Of a DNA stretch of 64,000 nt, positions 53,944 through 64,000 are shown one piece after another. Origin of the DNA: Aspidapion aeneum (Eukaryota > Arthropoda > Insecta > Coleoptera > Brentidae); NCBI GenBank assembly GCA_963576565.1, contig OY755038.1:181900452-181964451 (forward strand), in the 5' to 3' direction. Each line of letters starts with the position of its first letter. The first letter of the stretch is position 1. Made by a program: the position numbers and the translations under genes. Under the pieces are notes generated by a model. It worked only from the letters and a program-made list of their open reading frames with translations, was not told the DNA's origin and did no database searches.

Positions 53944-54195
53944 CCTTTCTATAGAAAGTTGAACCTAATGATACCGTTTTCGAGGGTAAATATACACCCA
54001 ATATAACAACAATCCGGCGCGCCGCACGGTGGTCAGCTGGTCGGTTCTGAACGATCGAAATTATTTTATGGTTTTAATTTTGACAAATTGATGCTGAAAG
54101 TTAGGAAATGTCAACTAGCCTTTAAAAAATGTGATTTTAAAATACTGTGCATTCTGGAGATGGTACAGTCGCCTCCAAAATTAATGTTGCATATC

Positions 54196-54686
<491 letters not shown>

Positions 54687-54830
54687 GGCGCAACAAAAAA
54701 GTTTCAAAATCATCTGAAACGCAAAGATATATAAAAAATTTTGAAATCGGAGCAACTTTATTTTTCTCGAAAAAATTAGGATCGCCATAGCTCACACTAC
54801 TATAGTATAGTATATGTGTGAGCTAAAATA
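54687..54830 (+). repeat. Repeat family R2 terminus after the CAGA run
   Basis: It runs GGCGCAACAAAAAAGTTTCA ... AGGATCGCCATAGCTCACAC and ends in a palindromic TACTATAGTATAGTA-like terminus. It is nearly identical to 55568-55714. The CAGA run is the same internal microsatellite as in that copy, greatly expanded here. Confidence 0.8.
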
Positions 54831-54944
54831 TATATAAGTTATATTTTATAAGTGTTATATTTTTTTGAAATCGGTCCCCAGACCAGCCGTGAATCACGCG
54901 ACATCGGCAGTTTTGTACAGATTATCAAATAGTGTAAGACCACA

Positions 54945-55714
54945 TAAAATACTCTGCCAATCTATGGGCACCTAAGCTCACTCTGGATACTAAAGTTATA
55001 GTGTATCTACGTGAAAGCTAATATAACTAAAAACTAAAGTATATTTTACTCCAGACTCAATTACCTTTCGTTTGATACCACACAAGCCATGTTTTGACTT
55101 AAACTCTAATTTTTCAAATCTACCCCCACCCTTTTAAAAAAATTAAAATGTATTTTGTTTAACTCCAGACTCAATTACCTTTCGTTTGATATCACACACG
55201 CTATATTTCCACTTAAACACTAATTTTTGAAATTTACCCCCACCCTTTTTTTTTAAATAAACTAAAATGTATTTTGTTTAGCTCCAGACTCAATTACCTT
55301 TCGTATGATATCACACACGCTATATTTTTACATAAACTCTAATTTTTGAAATCTACCCCCACCCTTTTATTTGGCTTGTGTTCGGTGGATTTTGTTCATT
55401 TTTAAATGGGCCCATCTCGACACAAAACTCAGCCTGGGTACCAAATTTCATTAAAATCGGGCAAGCCGTTTTTGAGTTATGCGCGTTGGTCGTTACAGAC
55501 AGACATACAGACACCTAGACAGACAGACAGACAGACATACAGACAGACAGACAGACAGACAGACAGACGGCGCAACAAAAAAGTTTCAAAATCATCTGAA
55601 ACGCAAAGATATATAAAAATTTTTGAAATCGGAGCAACTTTTTTTTTCTCGAAAAAGTTAGGATCACCATAGCTCACACTACTATAGTATAGTAGTAGTG
55701 TGAGCTAAAATATA
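54945..55714 (+). repeat. Interspersed repeat family R2, copy 2 (most complete)
   Basis: It runs TATGGGCACCTAAGCTCAC, then three ~115-119-bp tandem units beginning CTCCAGACTCAATTACCTTT (about 55050, 55163, 55282), a unique stretch, a CAGA run (55497-55566), GGCGCAACAAAAAAGTTTCA and the palindromic terminus. There is no protein-coding capacity. It is the reference for recognising the pieces at 17925-18900, 20495-20610 and 54687-54830. Confidence 0.8.
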
Positions 55715-55989
55715 TTTTACAATGTGTAAATTTTTATTTATATTTTGTTTACCCAAATTTTAAACGAATTATCACAAAAGATAAGTTTTAGCCGCGACGC
55801 AATAATTTTTTGCTAGGAAGGGGAGGCAGGAAGAATAAAAATATTAACCATTTTGATTTTCCGATATTTTTGCGCACCATTTTTTCAGTTGGTTTTCTCC
55901 AAATGTAACCAAAGGAGAGGCTCCGGCTTCGGAACCTCAACGCCAACTTTTTAAAAAAGCATTCGTCTTTTCGTCATTTAATACAAAAT

Positions 55990-56440
55990 GGCCAATGAAG
56001 ACCCATGGCGGATCTGATGACCTTCCCAACCAGCCTATTAGAACACTTCAAGTGAAGCTATGGTAATCAGCATTAAAAAGAGCTTTTTTTAAAATCTCGG
56101 AAACCTTTTGGTTAAAACACAATTTAGTGAGCAAAACGTGTTGTAATATATTTCAAAAACCGCATATTGATGCGATGCTTGGTTAAAAAGTTAGCATAAA
56201 AAAAAATTAATTGTCAAAAAACTGTCATTAGCATTATTGGATTTTGATTAAAATCTAATCAGCTCGTTAGAGTGTCGAACACTATTATAAAAAATTTATG
56301 AAAATCAGTTTAGCGCTTTGGGAGCTATCGTGTTACGCACAGAAAAAAATTACACACACACACACACACACATACAGACAGACATCATGACGATATTGCT
56401 AGGATAGGTCAAAATACACCCAAATAACACATTTTCGGCG
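55990..56440 (-). repeat. Interspersed repeat family R1, copy 3
   Basis: The inverted equivalent of 6147-6560 and 29876-30320. On the plus strand it contains CACTTCAAGTGAAGC, GGGAGCTATCGTGTTACGC, a (CA)n patch at 56353-56372 and CACCCAAATAACACATTTTC. Confidence 0.8.
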
Positions 56441-56540
56441 TTATCTCAAAAAAAGGGTGTAGACATACCAAAAAAAAGACGAAAATTACGAAGGAGGCAA
56501 ATAAATTTCAGTGGGGGCTTGGGCTCCCTCTGAAATTTTA

Positions 56541-57579
56541 TACAGTCAGAAATAATCATACTTGACCCTTTAAAGAGGCACGTTTATTTTTTAAATTATA
56601 GAAAAGCACTTAATTCATTTTTATCTCTTTATGTGGGAAATAAGTTATGTTTTTCTAAACATTAAAAAAAAGAAACTAAAACATTTTCGGAAAATAAGAA
56701 TAAGCACGCCATTTTGAAGAATCAAGTATAATTCTGTCCGACATCTTAAATTTTAAGATGGCGGCAAATTTCGGTTATGGTCTTTAAAGACCAATCAATT
56801 CTCAACATGACTTTTTTATTTCACTAAAATTGGTTTAGTAATAACGAATTTATAAGAAAATGAATGCAGACAGGATTGGCAATGCAATCGTATAATTTGT
56901 AAAACAATGGCTGAAATATAAAATATTTTTTCAGAACGATTACACCGATTTTACTAATTTTCATCTTATTGTGTGGGGGAAAAGTAGTGCTTTTCTATAA
57001 ATTAAAAAAAAACTAAAATATTTGCGGAAACTAAGAATAAACACGCCATTTTGACGAATCAAGTATGATTCTGTCCGACATATTAAATTTTAAGATGGCG
57101 ATAAACTTTGATCACGGTCTTTAAAAAGCAATCAATTCTTACAGGATGTTTTAATTTCATTAAAATCAGTTAAGCAGTAATGAATTTATAAGGAAATATA
57201 TGCAGACATGATTGGCAATGCAATCGTATAATATGCAAAACAATGGTTGAAACAAAATATATTTTTTAGAATGACTGAACCGATTTTGCTAATTCGTACC
57301 ATGTTGTGCGTGGCAAGAATGCAGCTTTTCTACTAGTTTAAAAAAATAGTTTAGACATGTTTCACATGTTGACATGCAACACGAGATTAAACGAGCATCT
57401 TTGAAGGGTACATTTTAATTTCGTCCGCCATCTTGGATTTTGAGATGGCTGACAAAAAAATATATTCAGTCAAAACTGTGATTAATTCTTTGCCAAGTGC
57501 AGTTTGTCTCATTAAAATCGATTGTATAGTTCAAAATTTATAACGAAAAAAAATTGACCGGTTTTTTTGGCCCACCCGG
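56541..57579 (+). repeat. Solo arm of the GGGTGGGCC foldback family
   Basis: It matches the right arm of the element at 23100-24957 and ends GGCCCACCCGG followed by TA. Palindromic GCCATCTT/AAGATGGC units lie near 56740-56765, 57078-57100 and 57425-57450. The left terminus is missing. Confidence 0.8.
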
Positions 57580-58584
57580 TATCAATGTAAAAAGAACCAC
57601 GCACGATACATATCGGGCCATGGACCTCCAAATTTAATAAGATTTTATTTTTGATTATATTGGCGACTATTAAAAAATGTGTAACTTTTATTAGGTTTGT
57701 ATGCCTAGTTTCTAAAATATGATTAACTTTAAAATTTAAAAAAAGTGTTTTACCACATGGATGGTTTTGTCAGCGAAAAAAACATAATTTTTAAACTAAA
57801 TAGCATGATTTTGAGATGAAGTTTTTTGACTGGAGTCGATGTATAAGGCAACCCGGTAACGTAACTTTTTGAATCTGATTACTGGTGGCCAGTCAGGTTT
57901 CGAATTCTCCAGGTAACCTATATAAAACTATAAATACCTTATATATATTCAAAGTAGTTGTGAGTCCCGACACCTTAATATTATTTACCCCCCGAAAAGT
58001 GTGGATCTTAATATGGATGGATAATAAAAAACTGTCACGCATGCAAACATCGATGGACGTGTCCTTCCGATTTTTTACAATTAGTATTAGATTACTGTAA
58101 TAAATTTTAAGATAGATAGTTTATTATTACCAATCTAAATTCAGTTTTTGAGGACAGACGGTGTTATAAAATTGCATGTAAGTATTTTCCTGCTATAAAT
58201 TAAAAATAGATCTCATAAAAATGTCAGCATTGTCAGGCGAAGCAGGAAGCCGCTTCGAATCCTTTGGTTTATGCATATTTAAATGTTCATTTTTAGTTAA
58301 TGCCCTTGATTACTCACGCATTGCTTTATTCTGACCAACAGTTTAACTGAACAGAAATCTTTGGTATTGTGGTCTATTTATAAGCAATACAATAATTACA
58401 AAACACCGGCGTTCATAAGGGGGTACACATGGGCCATGCAACCCCCCCCACCCAAGCAGTTAGTTTGAGCAGGAGGAGACAACAACAAAAAGTTTACTTT
58501 ATGCCTCCCGTTGGACCTACGCCTGCAACCTCCCCATGATTATAGGGCCAGCGCCGGTGTTACAGAAACAATCATAGATCACTA
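57580..58584. other. AT-rich sequence, no gene recognised
   Basis: Short frames without motifs and a C-rich patch at 58440-58455. Nothing else is supported. Confidence 0.45.
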
Positions 58585-58640
58585 AGTAGTAGCCTTCTCG
58601 CTTGCTACAGTGGCGGGTTCGATCCCCGTCGGTTGCCGAG
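58585..58640 (+). other. tRNA-like segment with a polymerase III B-box-like sequence
   Basis: GGGTTCGATCCCCG at 58616-58629 fits the T-arm/B-box consensus GGTTCGANNCC with a plausible five-pair stem, preceded by a GTAGC ... GCTAC stem-loop. A complete cloverleaf could not be drawn. It may be the head of a tRNA-derived SINE or a tRNA relic. Confidence 0.35.
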
Positions 58641-58984
58641 GTCGGGTGCGGCAGATATTTATAGGATCCTGGGGAGTGTAAAATGTAATATTGTCCCTTT
58701 ATTCACGCCGGTAACCAGGTCGGATATGGTCGGATATCTCGTGAAGGCGGACTTTGTTACATACTTCTTCAGTTAGTAGGCCATTCAAAGGGACAAAAAA
58801 ACCGGATAAAAAAAATACCCGGTCTGGGGTTAGGCGTTCCAAAATGGCGGCCTTAGTGTCGGCGAAAGAGTCACGGTTATCAAATGAGAAAAAAATCACT
58901 ATCAAGGTAAATTTTAAAGACATTTTTAATTTTTTGCTTTATGTATGATGTAGTAGTTTGTCAAAAACCTTTAAATAACATAGT

Positions 58985-61160
58985 TCAGGCAAGATTCGGG
59001 AAAATCCATTTTCTAGAAGCATTTTATATTACTTTTTGGCAAATGGGCAATTCCCCCTATTTTGACCCCGCTGAATCCGAATATCCCTGTTGCCAACTCG
59101 AAATATTGACAGGGGCTGAGATATTCAAGATGGCGGCCAAAATGGCGGCGGAATTTTGAATTGCCGCTGGAAAGCCCAAATTGTCACAGGTGTACATTCA
59201 AAATATATATTTGTATAATTAAAAAATAATAACATATAATTTTTTTTTAATGGCTGCAGAAACCTCCAAAAACTCCCCCAGACCCCCCAAAATCTGAAAG
59301 TTTGAGGTTTTTTCAAATTTTCTTAAAAACTAAGCTTCTAAGAGAAAAATGTATAATATACTTTATTGTAGACAATAAAATTCCCCTTTTAACGTGATAT
59401 AACTTAATAAAGTTAGACTGATAACAAGCTCTCCAGCGGCGTCCGTTAATTGAAGTAATTACAAAAAGTTGAAAAAATACCTATGTTTTTTCCAAGATTT
59501 ATTAATTTTTTTTAAAAACTAATATCTACAGAAAACCATGTATTCCATTTTGGTATACTCAATAAAATTTCATTCAAAATGACGTATAACACGATTCAAT
59601 CGGTTTTATAAATAAAACTTCAGGGGCATCCGTAAATTAAATAATTTTGAAAAAACAGAAAATAAACCATTATTGTTACAAGTTTTACCTAATTTTATCA
59701 AAAACTAAGCTTAACATGAAAAAACTTGTTCTACACTTTTTTGTAGACAGCGAAATTCCCTTTTTAAAAATGTGAAACTCGGTGGGGTTTGACTTATAGC
59801 AAGCTCTCCAGCGACGTCCGTCAATGGGGGTGATTTCAACAAATCATTAAAAAAAACATGCTTTTCATACGTTTTATTCAATTTTCTTCAAAACCAAACT
59901 CTTTATCAAAAAATGTGTTCTATACTTCGTCATAGCCAATAAAATGTCCTTTCAAACGATGGATAACAAAGTGAAAGTTATTTTATATTTACCGCTCCAG
60001 TGGTGTTCTTAATTTAAAGAAATTATTTAAGATCAATCCAAACTAATCAATTTTGTGTCTTATTAGCTTTTCGGTGGATAATAAAGAGTGGCGGATAAAA
60101 GGTCGAAAGTACAAAAGGTCGAAAAAATAAGGTCGAAAGTACAAAAGGTCGAAAGTACAAAAGATCAAAAAAAAAAAGGTCGAAAGTTCAAAAAGTCGAA
60201 AGTATGAGTACCTAATTTTGATTATGCCCCCCCCCCCCCAAACCGTGGCATAAGATTCACTACTTAATTTTTAGTTCCATATGCTTAAAAAAATAACCAA
60301 AAACACCTGTGTCAAAGCTACTACTGTTACTTTCTGCACAAAAATATTGCTTAGGGGGGGGCATGGCTCCTATGCCCCCTCCCCTTATAACCACCGGTGC
60401 TTTTTTGCTTTAAAGAACTTATTTAGATAAATCAAAAAATAGTTTATTTTAATTTGGAAACATTTTATTTTAGTAGGTATAAATTACGAAACTTTTTGAA
60501 GTATTTATTATAACATTAACCTCACTTTTTAATATATCATTTAAAAAGAAATTGTCTTATCCTCAATAAAGAATAAAGGCACATTTTTTTTTTCTGAAAA
60601 TCTTAGAAAAGATATTTAAATATGCAAGAGAAACTGATTATTTCAGTTATTTTTGAAAATAAGTTTATATTAGTACGCCCCTGAAGCCTTAAATATGGCA
60701 ACAACTCGACATTTTAATAAAGTTTTTAAAAGAAAATGTTATGTTCTACAATAAAGTATGTTACATATTTTTTTCTAAAAAATGTAGTTTTTGAGAAAAT
60801 TTTGAAAAACCTATAATAAACATGTTTTTTCTAAATAATCCCAATTTACGTACGCCACTGAAGAGCTACTTGCTGTTATTAACCTTATTGACCAATACAT
60901 TGTTGGAAAGGAAATTTTATTCTCCACAAAAATCTGTTCTTTGCAATTTTTGATAAAAAAATTAGTTTTCGAGAAAATTGCATAAAACTGAAAAAAAACA
61001 GGTTTTTGGGGGTTTGGGGGGGATTTTCTCCGTCCCTGTCGATTTTTCAAGTTGGCAACAGAGATATTTGGATTCAGCGGGGTCAAATTTGGGGGAAATA
61101 GTCTGTTGCCAAAAAGTAATATGATTTACTTCTAGACCGAAAACGGAGAGCCTTTTAAAA
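58985..61160. mobile_element. Foldback-like element FB-C with ~188-bp tandem units in its arms
   Basis: The outer inverted repeats share TATTACTTTTTGGCAA, CCCCGCTGAATCC and TGTTGCCAACT (about 59020-59130 against 60990-61130 inverted), with weaker similarity beyond. Inside the left arm, four units of ~187-190 bp carry CTCCAGCGGCGTCCGTTAAT-like sequence (about 59431, 59621, 59810, 59997). At least two inverted units lie on the right (CGCCCCTGAAG near 60675 and CGCCACTGAAG near 60851). The centre contains a 16-bp minisatellite. There is no coding capacity. Outer borders are approximate. Confidence 0.65.
60094..60206 (+). repeat. 16-bp minisatellite in the centre of FB-C
   Basis: About six or seven units of AGTACAAAAGGTCGAA, some shortened. 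It has the same period and a related ACAAAA..TCGAAA core as the arrays at 35527-35819 and 28.5-29.9 kb. Confidence 0.85.
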
Positions 61161-64000
61161 TAATATGCTCTGACTAACAAGAAATACCCTAAATGTTATT
61201 GTGCGTTTTTCGATGTTAAAAGAATAAAATTTCCGGTCATACATTGGGGAAAGTGGTGCAGGTTTAAACGCGGGGCAGGTTAATACAGTTTTAATTTTCT
61301 GCTGTACATTCACAATTTTGAAGATGTGATTCATATTTTAATAAGTAGCTGCATGAGCTGTATGAATAGCCACGTAAATCTCATACCCAGTTTAAAAGTA
61401 TTTGCGTTGCAGTGGGCAAATATGTGTTTTAATTCAAGAGAAGTAAATTTTTAATAACTTTTTGGATAAAAGAAAAAATGTTTTGTCTGATGGATGGACT
61501 GGTTACAAAATAAAATGTGTCAATGTAAAAATGATTCCTGCCACTGGCACTTTGATAAAAAAAATGTAGGTCGGATAGTTTGAAACAAAATAAATGGGGT
61601 AGGTTAAAATAGTCCATGTTCTGTTTCTTATGAGATTCAAGGCATAAACTTTATTAAAACTCACTCTCTAGTACAGTGGCGGATCCAGGGAGGGGGCACT
61701 AGGGGCACGTGCCCCCCCGAGAATTTTTTAAATATACAAAAAATGAGTAAAAAGTAAAGTTCTTGCTAATAAAAATTCAAAATTTTTGCTTGCGGCGCAT
61801 GAAAGTGTCGATTGTTATTATCATTGAAATTACAACCACTGACTAATTTAATAAAATGTCACCTAAAGTGCTACTCGCTCTTTTTTTTAATGTCACATTA
61901 TTTTTCCTACATTTGTAGAACACAAAGAAGTAGTGCTTTGTTTTGCAACACCGCGTGCCTTAAAATAAGTATTATGTAAACTATTTCCTTTAGCAGTTTT
62001 TAAAGCCCGCTGAAATTCTGGGCGAACGTTCCTACTAGTAGACAATTAACTAAATTTACCACCACCGTGCAATATGAAAGGCACCAAGAGCTGAAGCAGT
62101 TTTTTGCTGTCAATTTTGTATAGATTAATATGCGCTATTTATTAGAATATATTATGTCACTGCATCCTGGAAGCCTTCGTGATGCAGTGACCCTAGTATG
62201 TAATTATATAATATTTTAAATCTGTCTTGTTTACAAACTTTTACTTTATTAGCTTTTTCTTTATAATAAAAGTTGATAATAGAAGTAATTTGTATTTTCA
62301 AGATGAATAATCTCAAAATTTTTGGATGTTTGTGTTGTTTCAACCTACCCCATAGAAAGGGCATGATCAGTATCTAAAAATGTATATTTTTTCAACCTGG
62401 CTCACTTTCTAGGTGATTTTCGTTTATTAAGTTATATTTTTTACAGAAAACCAGTACCCTAGTAGCACCGGACTTCCCAGAAATATACTTTTTAAATCCC
62501 TTTAGTTCCCAACGCCCCATACCTAAAAAGTACGTTTTAAAAATGTTCAAAAAGGGACGATTAAAAAACGTCCATTTTGGACATTTTTAAAACACACTTT
62601 TAGAGTCGTTCTAGTTACCCAATATTCCCGTACCTAAAAAGTACATGTTTAAAACCTACTAAAACGGACGTTTTTAAATCTCACAAAACTGGACGTTTTT
62701 AAAGAATGATGTTTTAAAAAAGTGCAACTAAGGACGTTTTTAAAACGTACTTTCAAGGTCTTTCACATTTCTCCCACTAGCATCATAATCATTATCTACT
62801 ATACATAAATGCATATATGCACTTGCACTCCAAAATTTTACTTAAAAAAATATTAAAATTAGATCATTCTTTAATTAATAATTTCATCATAAAGTATCAA
62901 TAAACTCCAAAAGGACTTCACTAAAAACTTGATTACTAATTAGAAATTAATAACCGGTAAATATGTGTTTGTATTTTTATTCAAACCAGGATGCGTTGGT
63001 TGGTGGATGCATAGACAGGCTCACGCCATGCTTTACTGTAATCAAATTCGGTGCACCGTAGAAGTTATTTCGCATTCTAATTATGAAACATAGAAGGAGA
63101 TGACGACACGTCCCTATAGAATTTGACAGTACATATAATCTGGACCTTACTTCGATTTTGCTGCTGTGCACCTGCCACCTGCAACCACGGTTAGCGCTGG
63201 CTGTTAAAGCACCTCATGTGCACTTTAAATTAGTGAACTGAGCCAACTTGGCGTAATTGACTTAATTTCGACGATTTTATAGTTAAAATAATGGCGAATG
63301 TTTCTAATTCTGATAGCATTAGCGTGCAATATTTAATTTTAACCACAATGGGTGAGAATAGATTATCTGCCCTAACAATGTTATCCAGTGAGAAAAAATA
63401 ATTCAAGAAATTCCAAAATGTTCAATGAATTGGTTATTAAGAATTTATTTCAGAAAAGGACAGACGCCTTTAATTTTAATATAAAACGTGGTTGTGAAAT
63501 ATAAAAACTAGGGTATGATACATTTATTAATTATTTATAACAATATATAACTACTCTGCCAAATTAATTTTGTCGGTTTTAGTAACTAATGTGATCAGTC
63601 TTGGGGCAAAGTGGTCAAGGTTAAGTAACCAATTTGCTCCAAAAGGTATTTTCAAAAATCAGCTTTTTTAAGGAGAGCTATATTAAACGTAATGTATAGA
63701 GCTTCTCCATTAGTTTCTTGTACGATGCTGGTTCTGGTGTGTGAGTGACAGAGGGGGTCCTAAATTTTCAAAAAGAGAAGCAGCAATTTAGATTTTTTGA
63801 ACAAAAAAAAATTGCTCGGCGTTTATAATACACTAGAATCTGTCTTTTGTATTTGAAAAAAATAGGAAGAAAGAGGGCAGTTGTCCTCCCTGTCCCCCTC
63901 CTGAGACCACTATTGTTAGTCAACACCTATGTTAAGGAGTAAGAAAATATTAATCAAGTTATAAACCTCTACCTAGATCTGGATGGAATTAACGAACGAT
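61161..64000. other. AT-rich sequence, no gene recognised
   Basis: At 61675 a CAGTGGCGGATCCAGGG string followed by a G/C-rich stretch resembles a widespread insect transposon terminus, without a clear partner. At 62520-62755 the word ACGTTTTTAAA or its complement recurs about six times. No coding sequence was recognised. Confidence 0.45.

Overview
This is a eukaryotic, AT-rich window built almost entirely of transposable elements and their relics. I found no convincing host protein gene and no rRNA or intact tRNA gene. Its content fits an insect or other arthropod genome: two BEL/Pao LTR retrotransposons (one with a baculovirus-F-like envelope region), a Gypsy element, a head-to-head pair of Penelope-like elements, a 5'-truncated jockey/CR1-like non-LTR element, many small inverted-repeat elements, and long simple-sequence arrays. 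A degenerate CCTAA-rich stretch, the complement of the common arthropod telomere repeat TTAGG, agrees with this. The species cannot be named from the sequence alone.

Layout. 0.8-2.5 kb: 5'-truncated non-LTR element (minus) with a (TTTTA)n tail, next to an (AT)n tract. 4.1-4.5 kb: TA-flanked mariner-like MITE. 7.27-16.62 kb: BEL/Pao element 1 (minus), 452-bp LTRs, gag-pro-RT-RNase H, one in-frame stop, integrase plus env, and a leader made of a minisatellite. 17-22.6 kb: interspersed repeats, a ~130-bp tandem array and an inverted-repeat element. 23.10-24.96 kb: TA-flanked foldback-like element with palindromic GCCATCTT units. 25.4-25.8 kb: GGATGTCAC motif cluster beside (AT)n. 27.1-30.65 kb: MITEs and two foldback elements whose arms are a 16-bp minisatellite. 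30.77-34.52 kb: two Penelope-like copies head to head. 35.5-45.2 kb: a second inverted 16-bp minisatellite pair around a CCTAA/CCGAA/CCGAG array, interrupted by BEL/Pao element 2 (810-bp LTRs with no difference seen, 5-bp target duplication CGGAC). 45.45-51.90 kb: degenerate Gypsy element (minus) with target duplication ATAT. 54.2-57.6 kb: 490-bp (CAGA)n and interspersed repeats. 59.0-61.2 kb: a third foldback-like element with ~188-bp internal repeats. The rest is AT-rich sequence without recognised content.

How the parts relate. The LTR and Penelope elements are autonomous families in various states of decay. BEL/Pao 2 looks youngest, BEL/Pao 1 is young but carries a stop, and the Gypsy copy carries several frameshifts and stops. 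The most distinctive material is non-autonomous: inverted arrays of 16-bp minisatellites with a shared CAAAATANCGA-like core around an AACCGAA-rich centre. Their plan resembles Drosophila Foldback elements, whose long terminal inverted repeats also consist of short tandem repeats. These arrays are the best candidate here for something undescribed.
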